A DNA stretch of 64,000 bases, from positions 1-64,000 of the forward strand of contig JAXGXJ010000006.1 of the NCBI GenBank assembly GCA_040772905.1, given 5' to 3'. Positions 34,789-43,257 of this stretch are shown one piece after another; position 1 is the first letter of the stretch, and each line of letters begins with the position of its first letter. The position numbers were made by a program, and so were the translations under genes. This stretch comes from JAXGXJ01 sp040772905 (GTDB lineage: Bacteria > Actinomycetota > Thermoleophilia > RBG-16-64-13). The notes under the pieces are model-generated. The model made no database searches and was not told where the DNA came from. It saw nothing but the letters and a program-made list of their open reading frames with translations.

Positions 34789-35646
34789 TCACTCCTGGAT
34801 GAAGCCCAACCCCACCGCCCCCGGCCCGATGTAGGTGCCGATGACGCACCCCACGATGCTGGGCGGGCGCAGATGGATGCGGCGATCGTCGATCTGCAAC
34901 AGAAGTTCTTGCAGTTGCTCCATGACCGGCACGTTGAAACCGTGGGACAGGTTGGCATAGACATCGCTGCCGGGTTGAGTGCGCTCCAGCAGACCGTCGC
35001 GCATGTAGGCCAGCGCTTGGCGCAGCCCCCGGGCCTTCTTGTAGGCGTCGGCGACCCCGTCCTTGATCTCCAGTACCGGTTTGATGTTGAGCAAGGTGCC
35101 CACCAGATGTGACGCCCGCCCGATGCGACCGCCCTTATACAGGTAGTCGAGCGTGGTGGGCAGGAACAGGAAGGTCTTGTGGCTGTGGAAGTACTCGATG
35201 TAGGCGTCGAACTCCTCCTGGGGAGTGCCCCGGTCGATGCGCTCCATCAAGCGGTCGACCAGCAGCGCAAAGCCGCCCGTTGCCAGTTGCGAATCCATCA
35301 CGGTCACCCCGTCGATCTCGGCCGCGGCCATGCGGGCGGTCTCGTAGGTGCCGCTGAAATGCGTGCTCAGATGCACCGAGTACACCCGACTGTATTGCTC
35401 GCGCAGACGGGTGTAGAGCTCGGTCCAGATGCCCGGCGCGGGCTGAGAGGTCTTGGGCAACTCAGGCGCCGCCGCCAGCTTCTGGTAGAACTGCCAGGGG
35501 CCCAACTCCACCTGGTCGAGGTACGACTCCTCCCCGAAGAACACCGTGAGCGGCACCATGCTGAGGTTCGGGTCACCGGCCAGACTCTCGGGCAGGTCGG
35601 CCGTTGAATCAACCACCAAGGCCGTGGTGGAACGATCGATGACCAC
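34789..35646 (-). CDS. DegV family fatty-acid-binding protein
   Basis: 285 residues. Two-domain DegV fold: DSTADLPESL at the N-terminus, SVHLSTHFSGTYETARMAA for the fatty-acid carboxylate site, YKGGRIGRASHLVGTLLNIKP and a C-terminal GPGAVGLGFI. FakB-like members present fatty acids to a kinase for phospholipid synthesis; no fakA is in view. It lies 11 bases after uspA. Confidence 0.9.
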   Translation of the reverse strand: MVIDRSTTALVVDSTADLPESLAGDPNLSMVPLTVFFGEESYLDQVELGPWQFYQKLAAAPELPKTSQPAPGIWTELYTRLREQYSRVYSVHLSTHFSGTYETARMAAAEIDGVTVMDSQLATGGFALLVDRLMERIDRGTPQEEFDAYIEYFHSHKTFLFLPTTLDYLYKGGRIGRASHLVGTLLNIKPVLEIKDGVADAYKKARGLRQALAYMRDGLLERTQPGSDVYANLSHGFNVPVMEQLQELLLQIDDRRIHLRPPSIVGCVIGTYIGPGAVGLGFIQE

Positions 35647-35657
35647 GCGAGCGACCT

Positions 35658-36098
35658 CTACTTGTGATTCTGCGGGATGACCGGGATCACCACCACGGGG
35701 ATATGCGCGTTGCGCAGGATGTACTTGGAGATGGAGCCCACCATGAGCTCGCGCAGCGGGCCCTGCGGCTTGCGAGCGGCGACGGCCAGCGTTGCGTCAC
35801 GCGATTCCTCCACGAACACCGGCCCCGGCAACCCTTTTACCGCGCGCTTCTCGATCTCAACACCGGGCGCCAGCGCCGATGCCCGTTCAGCGGCCTCGTC
35901 GAGCAACTCCTCGGCCCCTTCTCTGAACTCGTCGAACACCTCGCGTTGAGCCACACCACTGCCCAGCATGGATTGGGGGACGTCCCACGCGGCGATCAAC
36001 CGTAGACGAGCCCTCCGCACGGCGGCTTCCCTGGCTCCAAAATCGATGGATGCCTTGGCTTCCTCGGAGTCGTTGACTAACACAGCGATCGTTTCCAT
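35658..36098 (-). CDS. Universal stress protein (UspA family)
   Basis: 146 residues from the ATG at 36098, which has AAAGGGGA upstream. A single Usp domain; the C-terminal ATP-binding loop is partly seen as LMVGSISKYILRNAHIPVVVIP. The canonical G-x2-G-x9-G pattern is present in degenerate form, so nucleotide binding is uncertain. Co-transcribed with degV. Confidence 0.85.
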   Translation of the reverse strand: METIAVLVNDSEEAKASIDFGAREAAVRRARLRLIAAWDVPQSMLGSGVAQREVFDEFREGAEELLDEAAERASALAPGVEIEKRAVKGLPGPVFVEESRDATLAVAARKPQGPLRELMVGSISKYILRNAHIPVVVIPVIPQNHK

Positions 36099-36130
36099 CG
36101 CATCCCCTTTGTGGCTCACGCACCAGCACG

Positions 36131-36139
36131 AGCATACCA
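36131..36139 (-). promoter_or_regulatory. Extended -10 promoter for uspA-degV
   Basis: TG-G-TATGCT on the minus strand, about 32 bases before the uspA ATG. No clear -35. Confidence 0.4.
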
Positions 36140-36236
36140 TCGGGCCCGGCCGTGGCGCGACCACCATCCGTCGACCGCGACGATACCCGGGCCGTCAGAA
36201 CGAGGCGATGTCCAGAGCGCCCGAGGAAGCGCGCGC

Positions 36237-37319
36237 TCAGCCCTTGCTGACCGACTGCGCCACCAGGTCGCCCACCGCATTGGTGCCCATGCCCATCTCG
36301 TTGGCGGCCATGGACTTCATCCGGCTCACCGCGTGCGCGATCCCCTTCTCCACCAGAGACGCCGCCTGGCGCTCACCTAGATGCTCCAACATCATCTGCA
36401 CGGCCCCGATGGCCGCCAGGGGGTTGATGGCGTTCTTGCCCGTCCACATAGGGGCCGTCCCTCCAATGGGCTCGAACATACTCACGCCCTCCGGATTGAT
36501 GTTGCCGCCCGCGGCCACGCCCAAGCCGCCCTGCGTGATGGCGCCCAAGTCGGTGATGATGTCGCCGAACATGTTCTCCACCACCATGACGTCGAACATC
36601 TCTGGGCTGGCCACCATGTAGAGGCAGGTGGCATCCACGTGATAGTACTCACGCTTCACGTCGGGATACTCCTGATCACCTATCTCGGCGAAGACCCGGT
36701 TCCACAGCTTGTACATGTGGGTGAGCACGTTGGACTTGCCGATGAGGGCCAGGGTGTTGTCGGCGCCCACTCCCCGTGCCTTCCTGCCGTACTTGCGTGT
36801 GTAGTCGAAAGCGAAGCGCAGACAGCGCGCCACCTGGTCGTAGGTGTACACCATCTCTTGGATGGCCACCTCGTCCTTGGTGCCCGGCCGGGAGTTCCCG
36901 CCCATGCCCGTGTACATGCCCCCGGTGTTCTCGCGCACCACGCAATAGTCGATCTCCTTGGGCCCCTTGCCCTTGATGGGTGTCTCCACCCCGGGGATGA
37001 GCCGCACGGGTCGCAGGTTGATGTACTGGTCGAGGGCGAAACGCGCCTTGAGCAGGATGCCCTGCTCCAGGATGCCGGGGGCGACATCCGGGTGACCGAT
37101 GGCGCCCAGGAAGATGGCGTCGTGCTGCTTGAACTCCTCGATGGCCGCGTCGGGCAGGGTCTCTCCCGTGCGCAGGTAGCGCTCGCCCCCGAAGTCGTAG
37201 TGGGTGAGCGAGTAAGCGAAGCCGGCTTGAGCCGCGGCAGCAGCGAGGACCTTCAGACCCTCGGCCACGACCTCCGGACCGGTTCCATCGCCCGGCATGA
37301 CGGCGATCTTGTAGCTCAT
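36237..37319 (-). CDS. leuB: 3-isopropylmalate dehydrogenase (LeuB, isocitrate/isopropylmalate dehydrogenase family)
   Basis: 360 residues. Oxidative decarboxylation of 3-isopropylmalate, and of methylmalate in the citramalate route. Family motifs: MPGDGTGPEVV, the substrate region ALDQYINLRPVRL, VVRENTGGMYTG and the metal/substrate signature NMFGDIITDLGA, then GTAP nucleotide-binding turn. Tartrate or homoisocitrate dehydrogenases share these motifs; the location after leuC and leuD supports LeuB. Confidence 0.88.
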   Translation of the reverse strand: MSYKIAVMPGDGTGPEVVAEGLKVLAAAAAQAGFAYSLTHYDFGGERYLRTGETLPDAAIEEFKQHDAIFLGAIGHPDVAPGILEQGILLKARFALDQYINLRPVRLIPGVETPIKGKGPKEIDYCVVRENTGGMYTGMGGNSRPGTKDEVAIQEMVYTYDQVARCLRFAFDYTRKYGRKARGVGADNTLALIGKSNVLTHMYKLWNRVFAEIGDQEYPDVKREYYHVDATCLYMVASPEMFDVMVVENMFGDIITDLGAITQGGLGVAAGGNINPEGVSMFEPIGGTAPMWTGKNAINPLAAIGAVQMMLEHLGERQAASLVEKGIAHAVSRMKSMAANEMGMGTNAVGDLVAQSVSKG

Positions 37320-37359
37320 GACGTTCCTTTCCTCCGCGCTCGGCGTCCGGCGCGCGGTC

Positions 37360-37875
37360 TCAAGCGCCGGCGGCGCGCTTCTTCAGGTACGGCAACAGAC
37401 CGCCCGCCGCCACCAGTTCCTGCATGAAGGGCGGCAGAGGCTGCGCCTGGTAGGTGACCCCCTTGGTCACGTCCACGATCTCGCCGGTGGCGAGGTCGAC
37501 GGTGAGTTCGTCACCCTCCTTGATACCCTCGGCCGCTTCGGGCGCCACCAGGATGGGAAGGCCGGTATTGAACGAGTTGCGGTAGAAGATGCGGGCGAAG
37601 CTCTTGGCGATGACCACCGAGACGCCGGCACCCTTGAGGGCGATGGGCGCATGCTCCCGGCTGGAACCGCAGCCGAAGTTCTCCTGCGCCACCACGATGT
37701 CGCCGGGCTCGACCTTGCCCGCGAAGGTGGGGTCGGCGTCCTCCATGACGTGCTGGGCCAACTCTTCAGCCGTCTTCATGTTGAGATAGCGGGCCGGGAT
37801 GATGAGGTCGGTGTCAACGTCGCGCCCGAAGGTCCAGGCGCGGCCGCGAAGCACGTTCGAAGCCGCCTGGCTCAT
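37360..37875 (-). CDS. leuD: 3-isopropylmalate dehydratase small subunit LeuD
   Basis: 171 residues. Swivelling domain of the aconitase family: GRDVDTDLIIPARYLN and ENFGCGSSREHAP. Partners LeuC. Overlaps leuC by four bases (ATGA); leuB follows after 40 bases. The short form is typical of the archaeal-like LeuCD/homoaconitase branch. Confidence 0.94.
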   Translation of the reverse strand: MSQAASNVLRGRAWTFGRDVDTDLIIPARYLNMKTAEELAQHVMEDADPTFAGKVEPGDIVVAQENFGCGSSREHAPIALKGAGVSVVIAKSFARIFYRNSFNTGLPILVAPEAAEGIKEGDELTVDLATGEIVDVTKGVTYQAQPLPPFMQELVAAGGLLPYLKKRAAGA

Positions 37876-39179
37876 GACTGCCCCCTTCCCTCAGCCGGCT
37901 GCGCCGCCGCGGTGCGGCCCCCGATCTGCTGCGGCGTGGCGATGTGCCCGGCCACGGCGCTGGCGGCGGCCACGTACGGGCCGGCCAGGTAGACCTCGGA
38001 GCCGGGATGTCCCATGCGGCCCACGAAGTTGCGGTTGGTGGTGGAGACGGCGCGCTCACCCTCGGCCAGCACGCCCATGTGGCCGCCCAAGCAGGGACCG
38101 CAGGTGGGCGCCGAGACCACGGCCTCGGCCTCCACGAACACGTCGAAGAGGCCCTCGTCGTTGGCCTGCTTCCAGATGGCCTGCGTGGCCGGGATGACGA
38201 TGCAGCGCACGTCCTTGTGCACCTTGCGCCCACGCAGGACCTCGGCGGCTTGGCGCAGGTCTTCGATACGACCGTTGGTACAGCTGCCGATGACCACTTG
38301 GTCGATGCGCGTGGAGCTCATCTCGCCCGCGGCCTGCGTGTTCGAGGGCAGGTGTGGCTTGGCCACCATGAGCGGCACCTCGTCGGCCCGCCAGCTGTAG
38401 GTCTTCTCATACCAGGCGTCGGCATCGGAAGCGTAATACCGCGGCGGGCGCAGGGTGCGACCTTCAACGTACGCCTTGGTGATGTCATCCGGGGCGATGA
38501 TGCCGCTCTTACCGCCGGCCTCGATGGCCATGTTGCAGATGGTGAAGCGCGAGTCCATGGACAGGCCGCGTATGGCCGAGCCGGTGAACTCCATGGCCTT
38601 GTAGAGGGCTCCATCCACGCCGATCCGGCCGATGGTGAAGAGCACGATGTCTTTGCCGGTCACGTACTCGCCCAGCTGGCCCTCGAAGTCGAAGCGATGC
38701 GTCTCTGGCACCCGGAACCAAGCTTCACCGGTGGCCATGGCCCCGGCCAGGTCGGTGGAACCGACGCCGGTGGCGAATGCGCCGAGGGCCCCATAGGTGC
38801 AGGTGTGAGAATCGGCGCCCAGTACCACGTCGCCGGGTCCGACCAGACCCTGCTCGGGCAAGAAGGCGTGCTCCACTCCCACCCGGCCCACGTCGTACCA
38901 GTGTGTGAGGCCGTGCGTGCGGCTGAACTCGCGCATCTGCTTCACCAAGCCGGCCGACTTGATGTCCTTGTTGGGAGTGAAGTGGTCGGGGATGAGCGCG
39001 ATGCGCTCGGGGTCGAACACGCTGTCGAACCCGGCCTTCTCGAACTCGTCGATGGCCACGGGAGCCGTGATGTCGTTGCCCAGGCAGAAGTCCACCTTGG
39101 CCATGATCAGGTCGCCCGGGGCCACTGAATCTCTGCCGGCCGCCCGGGCCAGTATCTTCTCGGTCATGGTCATAGCCAT
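37872..39179 (-). CDS. leuC: 3-isopropylmalate dehydratase large subunit LeuC
   Basis: 435 residues from the ATG at 39179 (GGGGG upstream); the frame extends 15 codons further without conservation. [4Fe-4S] ligands are the Cys in VIGSCTNGR and the pair in APTCGPCLGG; GADSHTCTYGALGAFATGVGS is the substrate segment. Isomerises 2- to 3-isopropylmalate and citramalate to 3-methylmalate. First gene of leuC-leuD-leuB. Confidence 0.94.
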   Translation of the reverse strand: MAMTMTEKILARAAGRDSVAPGDLIMAKVDFCLGNDITAPVAIDEFEKAGFDSVFDPERIALIPDHFTPNKDIKSAGLVKQMREFSRTHGLTHWYDVGRVGVEHAFLPEQGLVGPGDVVLGADSHTCTYGALGAFATGVGSTDLAGAMATGEAWFRVPETHRFDFEGQLGEYVTGKDIVLFTIGRIGVDGALYKAMEFTGSAIRGLSMDSRFTICNMAIEAGGKSGIIAPDDITKAYVEGRTLRPPRYYASDADAWYEKTYSWRADEVPLMVAKPHLPSNTQAAGEMSSTRIDQVVIGSCTNGRIEDLRQAAEVLRGRKVHKDVRCIVIPATQAIWKQANDEGLFDVFVEAEAVVSAPTCGPCLGGHMGVLAEGERAVSTTNRNFVGRMGHPGSEVYLAGPYVAAASAVAGHIATPQQIGGRTAAAQPAEGRGQS

Positions 39180-39268
39180 GCCATGTACCCCCAGTCGTCG
39201 CCGTTTGATGAAGCGCGGACCCACATCGTCGCTCGCACCCTCACCATGTGTGTGGGGGCGGATTGCTC

Positions 39269-39298
39269 ATTCTAGTGCACGTCCCTCTGCACTGCCAA
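39269..39298 (-). promoter_or_regulatory. Promoter of leuCDB
   Basis: Minus-strand TTGGCA (39293-39298) and TAGAAT (39269-39274), 18-base spacer. The leader is about 80 bases. I see no leucine-rich leader peptide in it, unlike leuA. Confidence 0.5.
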
Positions 39299-39326
39299 CC
39301 GCGCCGGAGCCGATGCCACAGGACAT

Positions 39327-39334
39327 GCTACCCT
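39327..39334 (+). promoter_or_regulatory. Extended -10 promoter of the SanA/YdcF-like gene
   Basis: TG-C-TACCCT ends seven bases before the ATG at 39342; there is no ribosome site. Same sequence type as the acetyltransferase promoter at 1786. Confidence 0.4.
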
Positions 39335-39341
39335 GCCCGCC

Positions 39342-40046
39342 ATGGCCGGTTCCCAGCGCACAGACAGGAGGAGGCGCAGCCGCGTGCGGCTGCGCCCGGC
39401 ACTCACCGTCGTGGCCGCACTCCTGGTCATCGGCGTACTCGTGGCGGTGATCCCCAACCTGGTCATCCCGGCCTCCGCCGGCAAGCACATCGTCACCGAC
39501 CTCGACGACGCTCCCTCCGCACCCGTGGCCATCGTCCTGGGGGCACGCGTCTATCCCGGAGGCTCGCCCTCGCCCATGCTCACCGACAGGTTGGAGACGG
39601 CTATCCGTCTGTACAAGGCGGGCAAGGTGGAGAAGCTCCTGCTGTCGGGGGACCACGGCCGGACCACGTACGACGAGGTGAACGCCATGCTGGCCTACGT
39701 TCGAGAGCGCGGGGTGGCCGACGAGGACGCCTTCACCGATCACGCCGGCTTCAGCACCTACGACACCATGTACCGGGCACGCGAGGTCTTCAAGGTGACC
39801 TCGGCCCTGGTGGTGACACAGGAGTTCCATCTGGCCCGCGCCGTCTACACGGCCCGCGCCCTGAGCCTCGACGCCGTGGGAGTCGCCGCCGACCTCCGCC
39901 CGTACGTCGGCGAGTCACGCCTGGCCGCCCGTGACTGGCTGGCCCGGGTGAAGGCCTTCATCCAACTTCACGTCACCAGACCGGAGCCCCGTTACCTGGG
40001 CCCAGCCATCCCCATCGACGGAGACGGGCGCGCCACGCGAGGATAG
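39342..40046 (+). CDS. SanA/YdcF-like (DUF218) membrane-anchored protein
   Basis: 234 residues. An Arg-rich N-terminus and one membrane segment (about 20-42) place the domain outside. Signature pieces: IVLGARVYPGGSPSPMLTDRLE, LLLSGDHGRTTYDE, FSTYDTMYRAREVF and VTQEFHLARAVYTA. Related proteins affect envelope permeability or undecaprenyl-phosphate recycling, but the reaction is not settled. Confidence 0.85.
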   Translation: MAGSQRTDRRRRSRVRLRPALTVVAALLVIGVLVAVIPNLVIPASAGKHIVTDLDDAPSAPVAIVLGARVYPGGSPSPMLTDRLETAIRLYKAGKVEKLLLSGDHGRTTYDEVNAMLAYVRERGVADEDAFTDHAGFSTYDTMYRAREVFKVTSALVVTQEFHLARAVYTARALSLDAVGVAADLRPYVGESRLAARDWLARVKAFIQLHVTRPEPRYLGPAIPIDGDGRATRG

Positions 40047-40067
40047 ACGGCTGCGCGCGCGTAGTGT

Positions 40068-41324
40068 CTACCAGTAGCCCACCGAGCGGACGATCTTCTC
40101 CACGTATTTCTTGATGCTGTCGCCGTAGGTGGCGCCCGGAGCCCACTTGCCGCTCAGATCCTGTACCACGCGCACGTTCCCGGGATGTACCTTCCCGTTG
40201 GGCTGCACGAAATGGCGAGGATCGCCGGGCTGCGTGATGGGGCCGTCCACCGGTTGCTCGACACGCACGCAGTAGGGGTCGGACATGTGTTCCGGATAGA
40301 TGTACCAGGCCAGATGCACATACTGGGCGATGACACCCAGTTCGGCGGTCTCGAAGGAGTGCCCCGGGATGCCTCCGGTAGCGCCGATACCGGCCATGTT
40401 GTTCTGTTCGGGCGCCACGTCGCCGCCGTATTGGCCGTAGCCGGTCTCATGGATCATCTGAGCCCAGGCCATGTCGGCCCGGATACCGAAGCGCTTGCCG
40501 TAGTTCACATACATCTTGGCCAGGGTCTCGAGCGGCACGCTGAACTTGCCGTCGTTGCTGTAGGGGCCGGCGCGGAACATCTTCACCAGATCGGTGGAAT
40601 CACCCAAGAAGCGGCCGTTCAACGCGTCGGGGTCGGTGCCCATGATGTTGAACAGTACGGCCGCTGCCTGCCCGCGAGTGGCTTTCGACCACGGCGACAT
40701 GGACTTGAGCGTCTTACCCGGCGGCGCCAACTCGCGAAGGAGCCCGTTGTACTGCGCCACTCGGGCGATGATGCCGTGCACCGGGTCGAAATTGCCCCAG
40801 GCCGACTTGTAGCTCGCGGGCGGCACCACCAGCGAGCCATAGCTGGCACGGGTGGCCATGGTGATGAGCTGAGCCAGAGTCACTGCATCATGCGGCTTGA
40901 AGATGGGCTTGCCGTCGGCCCGCACGTAGCCGGTGACGATCTTCTCCCGTTCGGCGGCCGCGATGTAGTTGTCCGGGAAGAAGGAACCAGCCCCACTCTT
41001 CTCCACATCGACGAAGCGCGACACGTCCTCCTCACCCACCGCGACACGCATGGACTCGATGGCCATTTTGACGAACTGCTGACGGGTGACGGGTTGATCG
41101 GGACGGAACGTCCCGTCGTTGAACCCTTGGATGATCTTGAGTTGCGCCATGGTCTCGATCTGCACGTGATAGGGATGCGTGGCCGGCACATCCGCGAAAC
41201 CCGCCGTCTGTGCCTGAGCCGGAGACGGTGAGAGCAGGAGCGCGGCCGACGCCGCGACGACGAGGGCCAGAAAGCCCAGTGACCGGGTGCATCTGAGTCT
41301 CATGTGAGCGAAGGATATCGGCAT
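40068..41324 (-). CDS. Secreted SLH-domain protein with glucosaminidase-like domain
   Basis: 418 residues from the ATG at 41324 (AAGGGGGAG upstream). Signal peptide to about residue 38 (SPAQA-Q). Three SLH-like repeats (about 42-245): FADVPATHPYHVQIETMA, FVDVEK...FPDNYIAAAE and a third ending in RGQAAAVLF. The C-terminal half (about 250-418) looks like a GH73/LytG-type glucosaminidase with MAWAQMIHETGYGQYGG, where the Glu is the likely acid, and NNMAGIGATGG. It would bind secondary wall polymer and trim glycan. Confidence 0.8.
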   Translation of the reverse strand: MPISFAHMRLRCTRSLGFLALVVAASAALLLSPSPAQAQTAGFADVPATHPYHVQIETMAQLKIIQGFNDGTFRPDQPVTRQQFVKMAIESMRVAVGEEDVSRFVDVEKSGAGSFFPDNYIAAAEREKIVTGYVRADGKPIFKPHDAVTLAQLITMATRASYGSLVVPPASYKSAWGNFDPVHGIIARVAQYNGLLRELAPPGKTLKSMSPWSKATRGQAAAVLFNIMGTDPDALNGRFLGDSTDLVKMFRAGPYSNDGKFSVPLETLAKMYVNYGKRFGIRADMAWAQMIHETGYGQYGGDVAPEQNNMAGIGATGGIPGHSFETAELGVIAQYVHLAWYIYPEHMSDPYCVRVEQPVDGPITQPGDPRHFVQPNGKVHPGNVRVVQDLSGKWAPGATYGDSIKKYVEKIVRSVGYW

Positions 41325-41439
41325 GACTCCCCCTTGCTTCCAGTGTCTTCCAGCGCATATGAAGTCCACGAGCGTGCTGCGCCTACGATGGGCCCATGGT
41401 CCGAGCTGTCCCGTGGTCCGAAGTGTCCGTGTCGGTCTT

Positions 41440-41445
41440 TATAAT
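41440..41445 (+). promoter_or_regulatory. -10 box for the HAD gene
   Basis: Consensus TATAAT; the expected start gives a leader of about 46 bases with GGAGGGAG before the GTG. No good -35 is present. Confidence 0.5.
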
Positions 41446-41497
41446 TTCCCCACCGGGGCCGACAGCCCTGCAATCCATAGCGGAGGGAGCCGTAAAG

Positions 41498-42256
41498 GTG
41501 ACGACCCACCATCGCCCAGGCCGGCGCATCGAAGCGCTCACGTTCGACTTCTGGAACACCCTCTACTCCGCCGACGGTGGCTTGGACGAGGTGCGGCCGC
41601 TCAGGCGCGAGGCACTCCGCAGCCTCCTCGCCACCCAGGACCTGTGTGTGGACGACGACACCTTGGACCGGGCCTACCGCGAGAGCTTCGACGCCTATAT
41701 GGCCGCATGGCAGGCCGGGGTCCATTTCGGAGCCCACGAACAGGTGCGGTTCATGCTGGGTCACTTCCAGGTGCCGCTCCACCATGTGGACGAAGCGAGC
41801 ATGGCTAGGACGGCGCGCGCCATCGAAGACGCCTCACTGGCCGCTCCGCTCCGCCTGCTGCCCGGCGCGGCGGAGACCATCCCCCATCTCGCCGCCGCGG
41901 GTTACCGCCTGGGACTCATCTCCGACACCAGCCTCACCCCTGGACGCATCTTGGTGCGGTTCCTCGAGCGGGACGGTCTATTGGGCTGCTTCGGGGCGCT
42001 CACTTTCTCCGATGTCACCGGCTACACCAAACCCGACCGGCGCATGTTCGAGCAGACACTCGCCGCCATCGATGCACAGCCCGATGAGGCCGCGCACGTG
42101 GGCGACACGCCGCGCACCGACATCGCGGGCGCGCAGGCGCTGGGGATGCTGGCCATCCGCTTCGCCGCAGCCGCGGACCACCTCGAACCGCCGGAAGCCG
42201 ACTACGTCGTAGACCACCATGCTCAGATACCGGCGCTTCTCGCCTCCCTGAGCTGA
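41498..42256 (+). CDS. HAD-superfamily hydrolase
   Basis: 252 residues from the GTG at 41498, preceded by GGAGGGAG at eight bases. HAD motifs: I FDFWNTLYS (nucleophile Asp), II LISDTS, III Lys in YTKPDRRMF, IV HVGDTPRTDIAGA. A helical cap lies between motifs I and II. Likely a small-molecule phosphatase; substrate unknown. It converges with mscS. Confidence 0.85.
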   Translation: MTTHHRPGRRIEALTFDFWNTLYSADGGLDEVRPLRREALRSLLATQDLCVDDDTLDRAYRESFDAYMAAWQAGVHFGAHEQVRFMLGHFQVPLHHVDEASMARTARAIEDASLAAPLRLLPGAAETIPHLAAAGYRLGLISDTSLTPGRILVRFLERDGLLGCFGALTFSDVTGYTKPDRRMFEQTLAAIDAQPDEAAHVGDTPRTDIAGAQALGMLAIRFAAAADHLEPPEADYVVDHHAQIPALLASLS

Positions 42257-42278
42257 GATCAGTGAGGTCCCGTCCGGC

Positions 42279-43154
42279 CTAACGCTCGTACGCCCCGGAG
42301 GGGCCGGAGGGCCCGGAGACTGGTCCCTGCGTGTCGTACATCACGCGGCTCCAACGAAGACCGGCGGGCACGTCGGAGGCGGCCAGCCTCCGCGCCACCT
42401 TCTCGCGCACCTGCACGGCCAACGTCCAGGCATCGCCCTCGCTGGCCGTCCACGCCATCAGGCGCACGGTGAGGCCCAGGTCGTCGGCCGCCACCACCTG
42501 CACCGTCGGCGCCGGATCGGCCAAGAACAACGGGTGAGCCCGGGCTTCTTCCAACAGCATCTCGCGGACGGCATCGATGTCGGCGCTGTAGTCGAGGCGT
42601 AGAAGCACCTGGGCCGGCATGCGCGGATCGACCAAGGTGTAGTTGCGGACGGCCTGGTCGGAGAGCAACTTGTTGGGGATCACCAGCCGCCGGTTGTCCC
42701 ATGTCCGGATGTGCGTGTAAAAGAGCCCGATGGACTCCACCGACCCGTACTCGCCCTCGATGCGCACGTTGTCGCCCAGACGGATGGGCTGGGAGAAGGC
42801 GATGATCACCCCAGCCACGAGGTTGGCCATGGTGGTCTGGGCCGCGAACCCGATGGCGATACCGATGACCCCGGCTGACGCGAACATGCCCACGGCCACT
42901 CTCTTGAGCGCCGAGACATCCATGATCCAGAACACCAGACCTACGGCCAGGAAGAACAGCACCACCGCCGACAACCGCTGGATCATGCGCATGCGCGTCT
43001 CGGCCCCGGGGTCGTTGCGGGCGAGGTCCCGACGGCGGGAGAAGCGGTCGATGGCGTGCTTGAGCCCTCGATAGATGAGCCAGGCGGCCACCAACACCAG
43101 GATGGAGACCCCGGCGTCGATGAAGTGCTTCTGGTTGGCTTCCCAGAACGTCAT
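42279..43154 (-). CDS. Small-conductance mechanosensitive channel (MscS family)
   Basis: 291 residues with three membrane segments. The pore-lining TM3 and following beta domain are clear: VGMFASAGVIGIAIGFAA, MANLVAGVIIAFSQPIRLGD and YGSVESIGLFYTHIRTWDNR. It releases solutes on hypo-osmotic shock. The ATG at 43154 has no ribosome site; TATAGT lies ten bases before it. The C-terminal ~15 residues are Gly/Pro/Ser-rich. Confidence 0.9.
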   Translation of the reverse strand: MTFWEANQKHFIDAGVSILVLVAAWLIYRGLKHAIDRFSRRRDLARNDPGAETRMRMIQRLSAVVLFFLAVGLVFWIMDVSALKRVAVGMFASAGVIGIAIGFAAQTTMANLVAGVIIAFSQPIRLGDNVRIEGEYGSVESIGLFYTHIRTWDNRRLVIPNKLLSDQAVRNYTLVDPRMPAQVLLRLDYSADIDAVREMLLEEARAHPLFLADPAPTVQVVAADDLGLTVRLMAWTASEGDAWTLAVQVREKVARRLAASDVPAGLRWSRVMYDTQGPVSGPSGPSGAYER

Positions 43155-43164
43155 GATCGCAGCC

Positions 43165-43170
43165 ACTATA
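43165..43170 (-). promoter_or_regulatory. -10 box of mscS, leaderless layout
   Basis: TATAGT on the minus strand ten bases before the ATG at 43154. Confidence 0.4.
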
Positions 43171-43257
43171 GCGCGGCAGCGGGCGGCGTCCCAGCGGGCC
43201 CGTCCCCCTTGCAGTACCATGAGATGGTCGATCACCTCGTAGCGACAGGAGGTCGCC

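Noticed and set aside
34712..34792. A 26-codon Thr-rich frame between degV and the unknown gene, starting in a GTGA overlap
   Set aside because: No separate ribosome site, low complexity and no domain; the following gene has its own GGTGG site. Possible but not supportable.
39180..39262. A 25-codon frame in the leuC leader as a possible leader peptide
   Set aside because: It contains a single Leu codon and overlaps the leuC start; it does not resemble an attenuator peptide.
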